This document shows positions 13,515-19,281 of a stretch of 19,281 nt of DNA, one piece after another (position 1 is the stretch's first letter; every line of letters starts with the position of its first letter). Location: positions 6,630 to 25,910 of the forward strand of contig DYHU01000013.1 of NCBI GenBank assembly GCA_020724025.1, written 5' to 3'. A model generated the notes under the pieces. It made no database searches, had not been told where the DNA came from, and saw nothing but the letters and a program-made list of their open reading frames with translations. The position numbers and the translations under genes are program-made. Source of the stretch: Syntrophorhabdus sp. (GTDB taxonomy: Bacteria; Desulfobacterota; BSN033; UBA1163).

Positions 13515-14720
13515 TCATAACTTCATCGGCAACTGTCCCCATTCTTGAACCATCTCGGTAATCCTGAGCAGTCTCTCGAATTTGGCGTCGGGTGGGGTGG
13601 TGTCACTTACGCCCAGAATGAATCGGTCCCCTGGGGCGATCTCACAAAAAAGGTTTTTCATAAATTTTTCAAATTCCTCATCAGACATACTCTCTTCCAG
13701 GAGAGCCACCGAAGGCACCCCTCCAAAAATGGTGACTTTTCCTTTGAACGCTTTCTTCACTTCACTGATCGTGACTTTTGTCATCGGCTGGGGGCAGAAC
13801 GCTTCGGCAATGTCCATTCCGCTTTCTGGGAGGAGATCGAGAAGCCCTTTATTCTCCCCATCACAGTGGCAGAGGAGGAGTTTCCCTTTGGCATGAAGCA
13901 TGTCGGCCAGTTTCTGGAGATGCGGCATGATATGATCATTGAAGAAAGGAGGGTATGTGATCATCTCGTCATAGTTAGCGCCAGAAAAGATCACTTCTGC
14001 AGGCGAGTCTGCGAGAACCCTGAAAATCTGATCGAAATATGGCTCCATATCTTCACAGAGTCCCTGCATTTCTTTGGGATGATCGTACATCTCGAGATAG
14101 AAAGCCGTGGCATCGAGGAATTCTTTCATAATGTGATGCATCGGGCTCGCAGAGAGGTTCGCAAAGGCCGCTGCAAATCCTTTATCTCCAACTTTTTTCT
14201 GAAACTCCAGATAATTATTGTAGCTGGGAAGGATCTTCATATTTTTGAAGATATACCCAATGGTTTTATAATCTTTAGGCTCCTTGATAATGTGTTCAGT
14301 AATCCATGTGATCGATGCCCCAGCCCGCTTCATCTCTTCAGAATAAAGGATTTTACATGAGACCGATCCCACAGGGGTGTGATAGGTGACAAGGGTGGTA
14401 TCACCTTCTTTTTTTACCTCCCTTTCCACACCAACTAATTCTGGTCGGTAAGCCATCCCCCATAAACGATAAATCCCAATACCCCGGTCAATATTATCCT
14501 CGGGTGATCTGACATTTAAGAATTCGGGAACGATCTTATGATAGCCTCCGCCGATGTAATCAGCGACTTCATCCAAGGACGCATCCTGCTTGAACGGAGG
14601 GGGTAACGTCCTTCGCATTGAATTGGAATTGTGCCAGAGATCAATTCGAGGAACCCAGGGAAGCTGATCTGGCCATTCCCCACGAGCTGCTTTTAGCATC
14701 CGCTCTTTATGTGTCATCAT
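13515..14720 (-). CDS. UroD-family methyltransferase-like protein, non-zinc type (B)
   Basis: 401 aa, longer than haem UroD. The strand that carries H-x-C in MtaA reads L-C-H285-C286-D287-G288 here, an H-x-D-G motif, and the C-terminal Cys is missing, so the zinc site of methylcobamide:CoM enzymes is absent. UroD-fold proteins of this kind serve as methyltransferase I, for example MtvB of the Moorella vanillate O-demethylase, removing a methyl group from a methoxy or N-methyl substrate onto a corrinoid protein. It is followed after 36 bp by the corrinoid-protein gene, as expected for such a pair. Its last residues, G-Q-L-P-M-K-L, resemble the end of the neighbouring paralogue. The ATG at 14720 is followed at once by a second ATG, and no strong ribosome site is seen. 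The substrate is unknown; haem synthesis is unlikely. Confidence 0.82.
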   Translation of the reverse strand: MMTHKERMLKAARGEWPDQLPWVPRIDLWHNSNSMRRTLPPPFKQDASLDEVADYIGGGYHKIVPEFLNVRSPEDNIDRGIGIYRLWGMAYRPELVGVEREVKKEGDTTLVTYHTPVGSVSCKILYSEEMKRAGASITWITEHIIKEPKDYKTIGYIFKNMKILPSYNNYLEFQKKVGDKGFAAAFANLSASPMHHIMKEFLDATAFYLEMYDHPKEMQGLCEDMEPYFDQIFRVLADSPAEVIFSGANYDEMITYPPFFNDHIMPHLQKLADMLHAKGKLLLCHCDGENKGLLDLLPESGMDIAEAFCPQPMTKVTISEVKKAFKGKVTIFGGVPSVALLEESMSDEEFEKFMKNLFCEIAPGDRFILGVSDTTPPDAKFERLLRITEMVQEWGQLPMKL

Positions 14721-14737
14721 AGTTGCTTTTTAGTAGC

Positions 14738-14755
14738 CGCAGGCTTTAGCTTGCG
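14738..14755. repeat. Degenerate short palindrome (CGCAGGC-TTTA-GCTTGCG)
   Basis: A 7-bp stem with one G-T pair and loop TTTA, between the two UroD-like genes. The loop and layout are like the palindrome at 11757-11774. It probably belongs to a family of short interspersed repeats. The rest of the 96-bp gap (14721-14816) is AT-rich with no recognisable signal. Confidence 0.55.
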
Positions 14756-14816
14756 ATTAAATATTTTCAGAATAGTAAAACCCGAAGTTTGCGGTCATAG
14801 TTCATATATTTTGGGT

Positions 14817-15887
14817 TTACAATTTTATAGGATATTGACCATATCTTAATGCTGTCTCCCGCATGGCCTGATAATTTTCAAACCGGACCCAGTTAGGAAC
14901 AGAATTTCCCGACCCAAGGGCATAGCCTCCTCCAGGTGCAATCTCACGGATGCGTTTTCTGGTCAGTTCCATGACCTCTTCAGGAGTTCCACTAGCAAGT
15001 AGATCGGTATGAATGTTGCCAATAATTCCAATTCTTTGGCCAACTCTTTCCTTGACTTCGTTGATGTCCATGCTAGTGGGATCAATAGGGTGGATTGCAT
15101 TAAAACCGATAGTGATGAGATCTTCCATGATCTGCCAGATATTTCCGTCTGAATGGACGAAAAATAGGAGGTCTTGCTTTTTGGCGATGGAGGCCAGCTC
15201 TTCATACCATGGGAATACATATTTTCTTAAAAACTTTGGATCGATCATTGGCCCAGAGCCATAAGATAAATCGTCCACAACCCAGAGGCCTCCAATTTTT
15301 GGAATTTCCAGCAGCTTCTTTGCACCTTGGATCTGAACTTCTCCTATTTTCTGAAAAATCTTTCCTACCAGTTCTTCTTGAAGGTAGAGGCTCAGACAGA
15401 AATTCTGAAAGCCCATGAGCATCCAGGTCAGAGTAAAGATTTTCCCCGAGCAGGCAATGACCTTCATCCCTTCAGGAAGGAAGGGTTGGACTTCATAAAA
15501 TTTTCTAAAATCAAGTTTTGCAGCCTCATCCCAGGGAAACCGTTCATAATCTTCTGGGTTGGAGATCACCCCTTTCTCTTCAATATCCCAAGGGACCACT
15601 TCCTCGGTATCTTTACCTTTTCTAAGCACTTTTTGAACTACTCCAAAAATACTCGACTCTTTGGTGATCTCACCGGGGCTCATCATCCCCACAGTCAAAG
15701 GTATAAAGTCATAGCCAGCCTGACTCCAGAATTCGACCTGCAATAGAAGATCGGAATCGATCACCTTCTTCCCTAAGAACTGGGATTGGATCTCATAGGC
15801 CACAAGGGCCTCGGCCAAAGGCAGGCGGTCCGGTTCTTCATGATGGATAGCCTTTTTTAAACGTTCAAAATTTGGTTGGATAGTCAT
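14817..15887 (-). CDS. UroD-family methyltransferase-like protein, non-zinc type (A)
   Basis: 356 aa with a UroD-type N-terminus (H-H-E-E-P-D-R-L-P near 15-23). The catalytic strand has F-V-H245-S-D247-G-N, again H-x-D-G in place of H-x-C, and no C-terminal zinc Cys; G-N-I-H-T-D follows near 285. Like the next gene it ends G-Q-Y-P-I-K-L, so the two are probably related paralogues or two parts of one demethylating system. It begins 25 bp after dctM, with AGGAG a few bases upstream of the ATG at 15887. This links it closely to the TRAP importer and suggests it acts on the imported compound. Proposed role: substrate:corrinoid protein methyltransferase; the alternative is a UroD-fold enzyme of unknown reaction. 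Confidence 0.8.
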   Translation of the reverse strand: MTIQPNFERLKKAIHHEEPDRLPLAEALVAYEIQSQFLGKKVIDSDLLLQVEFWSQAGYDFIPLTVGMMSPGEITKESSIFGVVQKVLRKGKDTEEVVPWDIEEKGVISNPEDYERFPWDEAAKLDFRKFYEVQPFLPEGMKVIACSGKIFTLTWMLMGFQNFCLSLYLQEELVGKIFQKIGEVQIQGAKKLLEIPKIGGLWVVDDLSYGSGPMIDPKFLRKYVFPWYEELASIAKKQDLLFFVHSDGNIWQIMEDLITIGFNAIHPIDPTSMDINEVKERVGQRIGIIGNIHTDLLASGTPEEVMELTRKRIREIAPGGGYALGSGNSVPNWVRFENYQAMRETALRYGQYPIKL

Positions 15888-15912
15888 GGCCTCTCCTAAA
15901 TTTCATGGTGAT

Positions 15913-17229
15913 TTATTTAATCATAGTACCTGGTAACCACAGGGCGATCTGCGGAAAGATATTAATTATAGCAAGTGCAATGATTATAAGAAAAAAGAAT
16001 GGTATCGTAGATCGAAAGATCTCCCCGACCGTAATGTCTTGAGGGGTTACCGACTTGAGGTAAAAAACTCCTGGCCCAAAAGGAGGAGAGATATAAGAGA
16101 TCTGCATATTTAAACAGTATAATACTCCAACCCATACTGGATCGAATCCAAATTCCTCAATGATTGGTAAAAATAGAGGAACAGTCAGAAGAAGAATGCC
16201 AATCCAGTCAAGGAAACAGCCAAGAATCGTCCAGATGATCTGCATCACAATGAGGGTGCCAAAAGGTCCTAACTTCAAACCAATTAATGCCTTTGCCACA
16301 AAATCAGTTCCACCTGCCAATGTGTAAAACCCTACAATTGCTGAAGCCCCGAAGAAAAGCCATATAAGCATACATGTTACTTTCATCGTTCGGATGGCAG
16401 CATCTTTGATCATTTGCCAATTAAGACGTCGATAGATGGCAGCAGAAATCACTGCTCCAAGACTTCCCGTTCCTGCAGCCTCTGTTGGGGTCGCAATCCC
16501 GAAATATATAGAACCCAAAACCATTACAACAATAAATCCCGGGAGAATTAAACCTAAGAGCATGCGAAATTTTTCCTTCAAGGGAATGTTTAATTCTTCT
16601 GAAGGGGCAGGGGGGGCAATATTTGGATTGAGATAAGCTCGAATTAAAATATATCCAGAGTAAAGGCTCGCCAGCAATAAGCCAGGTAGAATACCTGCAA
16701 TATAAAGTTTACCCACTGATACCCCTGCCATTAGACCATACATGATAAAGACAACGCTCGGGGGAATCAAAGTAGCTAAAGCACCTCCACAACAAACCGA
16801 TCCCAAAGCCAGCCTTTTATCATATCCTCTACTGAACATGGCAGGGAGAGCAATCATTCCAAAGGTGGTGATTTCAGCACCTATAATTCCCACCATAGCG
16901 GCCATAATCACGGAGGCAATAATCGTGGCCACCGCAAGTCCGCCTCTCATTCGACCGCTCCAGACATGAATGGCTCTAAAAAGGTCCTCTGCAACACCTG
17001 AGCTCTCGAGAATGCAAGCCATAAAGATAAAGAGGGGAACAGCCACGAGGATAAAATTGTTCATCATGGTAAAAATTCGCGTGACAATAAGCATGAGGGT
17101 GTCTGGACCGAATAGAAGGATTGTAAAGATAACAGCCACACTTCCTGTTGAAAACGCAAGAGGTAGCCCCATCAGCAATATGGTTATAAAAACAATAACA
17201 AGGAGAAAAGTGATCCAACCGATGCTCAT
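15913..17229 (-). CDS. dctM: TRAP transporter large permease, DctM
   Basis: 438 aa with about 12 hydrophobic segments, the standard size for the large membrane subunit of TRAP transporters. Typical stretches are P-L-F-I-F-M-A in the N-terminal part, I-P-P-S-V-V-F-I-M-Y-G near residues 155-165, T-P-T-E-A-A-G-T-G-S near 247-256, and the C-terminal I-S-P-P-F-G-P-G-V-F-Y. It couples solute import to a sodium or proton gradient. The ATG at 17229 overlaps the stop of dctQ by 4 bp and has AGGA eight bases upstream. Confidence 0.96.
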   Translation of the reverse strand: MSIGWITFLLVIVFITILLMGLPLAFSTGSVAVIFTILLFGPDTLMLIVTRIFTMMNNFILVAVPLFIFMACILESSGVAEDLFRAIHVWSGRMRGGLAVATIIASVIMAAMVGIIGAEITTFGMIALPAMFSRGYDKRLALGSVCCGGALATLIPPSVVFIMYGLMAGVSVGKLYIAGILPGLLLASLYSGYILIRAYLNPNIAPPAPSEELNIPLKEKFRMLLGLILPGFIVVMVLGSIYFGIATPTEAAGTGSLGAVISAAIYRRLNWQMIKDAAIRTMKVTCMLIWLFFGASAIVGFYTLAGGTDFVAKALIGLKLGPFGTLIVMQIIWTILGCFLDWIGILLLTVPLFLPIIEEFGFDPVWVGVLYCLNMQISYISPPFGPGVFYLKSVTPQDITVGEIFRSTIPFFFLIIIALAIINIFPQIALWLPGTMIK

Positions 17230-17738
17230 AGTTCACGTCCTCGAATGGCGAAGTTTAAATCCCGGATGAAATTGGCGATACTTTGAATCAATAATATAAA
17301 AGCACCCACAGGAATGACGATTTTAAGTGGGTAAATGGGGGGATTCCATGGGGAGCCAGTCGCCTCGCGAACTTTTAAAGATTCCCAGGCATATATCGAA
17401 CCCATCCAGATCAATGCACCCAGATAAATTAAGATGAAGAAGAAAGTGATAACATTTAAGATCGCACGAACTCGTGGTGAAAATCGAAGATAAAGAATGT
17501 CTACAGATACATGGGCACGGTAGTAAAGGGAATAAGCCCCTCCCAGAAGATAACCAATAGCAGAAAGGTAGACAACGGCTTCATTCGCCCATATCGTCGG
17601 TTTATTGAATACAAATCGCACTAAAATCTCATAGATCACAAAGCATACAACGATCGGATTGATGATGCTGACAAATTTCCCAGACCAGATGCTTATGGCA
17701 TCAATCTTCGATAGAAAGCCCTTCATCTTTCGAACCAT
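17226..17738 (-). CDS. dctQ: TRAP transporter small permease, DctQ
   Basis: About 170 aa with four hydrophobic helices. It contains W-A-N-E-A-V-V-Y-L after the second helix region, the conserved DctQ signature (x-W-x-x-E), and A-H-V-S-V-D-I-L, also typical. The frame is open to 17780, but that start lies in the arm of a strong hairpin and would add residues with no match to the family; ATGs at 17738 or 17726 are better, the latter preceded by GAAAG. The subunit pairs with DctM in the membrane. Low ribosome-site quality plus the hairpin suggest modest expression relative to DctP. Confidence 0.92.
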   Translation of the reverse strand: MVRKMKGFLSKIDAISIWSGKFVSIINPIVVCFVIYEILVRFVFNKPTIWANEAVVYLSAIGYLLGGAYSLYYRAHVSVDILYLRFSPRVRAILNVITFFFILIYLGALIWMGSIYAWESLKVREATGSPWNPPIYPLKIVIPVGAFILLIQSIANFIRDLNFAIRGREL

Positions 17739-17740
17739 TA

Positions 17741-17779
17741 TGCTTGGAGAAAGGCGAGATGGTCGCCTTTCTCCAAGCA
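17741..17779 (-). terminator. 17-bp stem hairpin between dctP and dctQ
   Basis: Perfect inverted repeat: TGCTTGGAGAAAGGCGA at 17741-17757 and its complement at 17763-17779, with a 5-nt loop. It starts 8 bp after the dctP stop and ends 2 bp before the preferred dctQ start. No T-run follows on the minus strand. It should block 3'-exonuclease decay of dctP mRNA or reduce read-through and initiation at dctQ, so that binding protein exceeds membrane subunits. Confidence 0.75.
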
Positions 17780-17787
17780 CCCAAGAT

Positions 17788-18834
17788 TTATTTTATATGC
17801 CCCAGTTCTCTCAACCAGGCTTTCTGTGATTCGATGGCCTTCTTGCTCAAGGGATTCTTTGCTGCCCACGCATCCCAGATGGTTGCAACAACTTCTCTGA
17901 TTCTGCGAAGTTCCTCGTCAGACCAGACGATGCGGGTAATCCCCTTTTTCACCATTTCTGCTTCCGCTCTAATATCATCGAGAGCCACTCGCTCTACAGA
18001 ATCCCAGGTATATTCCCTTACGGCCGCTTCAAGGATTACCTTAATATCCTCGGGCAACTTTTTCCATTCATCCATATTGACACAGAAATCACCGTCTGGC
18101 ATAGAATGGAATTTGGGGATGAAATACTTTGTAACTTCATGGAAACCCAGCCTGTAATTCATCGAAGGAGTTCCCCAGTCTGTAGCATCCACAACACCTC
18201 TCTCCAGAGCTGAGTAGACCTCGCCTCCCGGGAGGATAATTACGGAGGCGCCGAGCTTGGTCATCAAATCGGCCGTCATCCCATGCGGAACCCTGAATTT
18301 TAGACCTTTAAAATCCTCGAGCCTATGAAGAGGCTTCTTCGAAGGGATAGATTCAACACCCCACCAGGTCACCCCAACGCAATAGACATTGTACTGTGCA
18401 TAAAGGTCCCGTAGCATCTCCAAGCCCCCTTTATAATGGTACCAAGCGTCTTTTTGCCATGGGTGAGTATAGGCAAAGATCATATCCCCAATGCTTGCAA
18501 AAGCAGGATCTTTTCCTGTCCAATAGCCCGGCCATTGATTCATTGCCTGTAGGACATTTTTGCTCACAGCATCAAGACATTCAAAGGTTCCCACGATTGC
18601 GCCAGCCGGGAAAGGGGTGATTTCCAGCCTCCCGTCGGTGAGTTTCTTCACCCGGGCGCAAAAATCCGCAAAGATCTTATAGGTTAACTCAGCAGCACTC
18701 CATAGGGTTGTGGCCTTCCACTTAAACATTGGTTTGGTCTGAGCATGGACAGATCGGGCTCCTGCCATGGCAGCTCCCGCCCCGATGGCGGTCGCTCCTA
18801 CAGTCTTTAAAAAATCTCTTCTTGTCTTTCCCAT
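17788..18834 (-). CDS. dctP: TRAP transporter solute-binding protein, DctP
   Basis: 348 aa. The start is certain (AGGAGG eight bases upstream of the ATG at 18834). A Tat signal with R-R-D-F-L-K at 5-10 is followed by an Ala/Gly-rich segment ending V-H-A-Q. The mature protein shows the DctP pattern: G-L-K-F-R-V-P-H with the Arg that binds the substrate carboxylate, L-G-A-S-V-I-I-L-P-G-G-E-V-Y-S-A-L-E-R-G-V-V-D-A near the hinge, and N-Y-R-L-G-F-H-E-V-T-K-Y. The last part recalls the TakP-like subgroup (2-oxo acids, lactate), which suggests a monocarboxylate with an alpha-substituent; that is a weak inference. Together with DctQ and DctM it forms a complete importer embedded in the methyl-transfer cluster. 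Confidence 0.95.
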   Translation of the reverse strand: MGKTRRDFLKTVGATAIGAGAAMAGARSVHAQTKPMFKWKATTLWSAAELTYKIFADFCARVKKLTDGRLEITPFPAGAIVGTFECLDAVSKNVLQAMNQWPGYWTGKDPAFASIGDMIFAYTHPWQKDAWYHYKGGLEMLRDLYAQYNVYCVGVTWWGVESIPSKKPLHRLEDFKGLKFRVPHGMTADLMTKLGASVIILPGGEVYSALERGVVDATDWGTPSMNYRLGFHEVTKYFIPKFHSMPDGDFCVNMDEWKKLPEDIKVILEAAVREYTWDSVERVALDDIRAEAEMVKKGITRIVWSDEELRRIREVVATIWDAWAAKNPLSKKAIESQKAWLRELGHIK

Positions 18835-18862
18835 TGCCGTTTCCTCCTTTCACTTAGGATTT

Positions 18863-18894
18863 ATTCGCCCCCAATAAATGGGGGCGCTACGAAT
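18863..18894. repeat. GC-rich palindrome between the corrinoid-protein gene and dctP
   Basis: CGCCCCC at 18866-18872 pairs with GGGGGCG at 18880-18886 around a 7-nt AT loop; ATTCG (18863-18867) and CGAAT (18890-18894) form an outer, overlapping dyad. No T-run lies on the minus-strand side, so it is probably an interspersed palindrome that may act as a partial terminator or mRNA stabiliser. It resembles in style, but not in sequence, the 30-bp palindrome at 11782-11811. Confidence 0.65.
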
Positions 18895-18923
18895 TCTCCG
18901 ACTCCCTTCATATCATCTTAAAT

Positions 18924-19281
18924 TCATTTGGCAAGCAAGGATTTGACCACATCAACAGCCGAAGCTGCATCCGGGGCATATCCATCCGCACCAATATCTC
19001 TGGCAAACTTTTCTGTGAGCGGAGCCCCTCCAACGATTGACTTAACCTGATGTCTTAACCCGGCTTTCTCAATAGCATCAATGGTTGTCTTCATCTCTCT
19101 CATCGTGGTGGTAAGCAGTGCCGACATTCCCACGATCTGTGGCTGATGGACCTTGATGGCCTCCACAAATTTTTCCACAGGCACATCAATTCCCAAGTCG
19201 ACCACCTCAAACCCTCCCCCTTCCAACATCATGATCACCAAATTCTTTCCGATGTCGTGAAGATCTCCTTTCACCGTTCCG
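18924..19281 (-). CDS. Corrinoid protein, C-terminal B12 domain (cut by window edge)
   Basis: The gene enters from beyond the right edge; 118 complete codons plus the stop are visible and the helical cap domain is outside. The visible part reads G-T-V-K-G-D-L-H-D-I-G-K-N-L, the cobalamin-binding D-x-H-x-x-G motif, then V-G-M-S-A-L-L-T-T-T-M and V-G-G-A-P-L-T, ending with G-A-D-G-Y-A-P-D-A. It is a paralogue of the corrinoid protein at 12828-13478 and probably also a methyl carrier. It lies 89 bp upstream of dctP, with a palindrome between. An internal GTG at 19274 should not be taken as the start. Confidence 0.93.
   Translation of the reverse strand, partial: GTVKGDLHDIGKNLVIMMLEGGGFEVVDLGIDVPVEKFVEAIKVHQPQIVGMSALLTTTMREMKTTIDAIEKAGLRHQVKSIVGGAPLTEKFARDIGADGYAPDAASAVDVVKSLLAK

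Noticed and set aside
13545..14360. Long plus-strand open frame (271 codons) antisense to a UroD-like gene
   Set aside because: It mirrors a well-supported family member on the minus strand, has no recognisable motifs and no ribosome site; it is a codon-bias shadow.
13515..15887. Calling the UroD-like genes hemE (haem biosynthesis)
   Set aside because: They lie between a TRAP importer and a corrinoid protein, differ in length from HemE, and carry the H-x-D-G strand of methyltransferase-type members.

Overview
All convincing genes in this window lie on the minus strand, so transcription runs from the right edge to the left. Gene content suggests an anaerobic Gram-negative bacterium of the Desulfobacterota / deltaproteobacterial type. 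Supporting points are corrinoid methyl-transfer enzymes, a radical-type 4-hydroxybutyryl-CoA dehydratase homologue, a putative selenoprotein, a LIV-type ABC importer and a TRAP importer with Tat-exported binding proteins, and TlpA/NosL-like envelope redox proteins. This assignment is an inference from gene content; there is no rRNA or other phylogenetic marker. I see no tRNA, rRNA, CRISPR array or intact mobile element.

Right block (about 19281 to 10934): a corrinoid methyl-transfer cluster. In transcription order it holds a partial corrinoid protein, a complete TRAP transporter (DctP, DctQ, DctM), two UroD-fold proteins without the zinc Cys ligands, a second corrinoid protein, a zinc-type MtaA/MtbA-like methyltransferase, and a DHPS-fold methyltetrahydrofolate methyltransferase. 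My reading is that an organic acid carrying a methyl (perhaps methoxy) group is imported, demethylated onto a corrinoid protein by a UroD-like enzyme, and the methyl group is passed to tetrahydrofolate. The substrate is not known from sequence. No reductive activator (RamA/AcsV type) is visible.

Middle (about 10933 to 10023): a scarred, AT-rich stretch. It holds the last 28 codons of a methylmalonyl-CoA epimerase gene, a possible plus-strand toxin-gene remnant, a hairpin, a perfect 15-bp tandem duplication, a good sigma70-type promoter with a dyad operator, and an Rrf2-family regulator gene that has an in-frame TAA and no canonical start codon.

Left block (about 9951 to 1): a second co-directional run. 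It begins with a C_GCAxxG_C_C-family gene whose reading frame continues through a TGA placed exactly where the family has its first Cys, followed by a hairpin that fits a bacterial SECIS element; I call it a selenoprotein of about 153 aa. Next come a 4-hydroxybutyryl-CoA dehydratase-family enzyme, a PaaK-like CoA ligase, a Tat-exported LIV-type binding protein and livHMGF. Overlapping the end of livF are three envelope genes (FTP/PepSY-like protein, TlpA-like thioredoxin, NosL-like protein) and the start of a membrane-anchored protein cut by the window edge. The catabolic part looks like uptake, CoA activation and radical dehydration of an unidentified carboxylic acid; the tail looks like an envelope redox or metal module.

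Both transport operons have a hairpin between the binding-protein gene and the membrane-subunit genes, which could raise the dose of the binding protein. Several short palindromes sit in or next to the intergenic spaces of the right block, and one of them forms the 3' end and stop codon of the MtaA-like gene.
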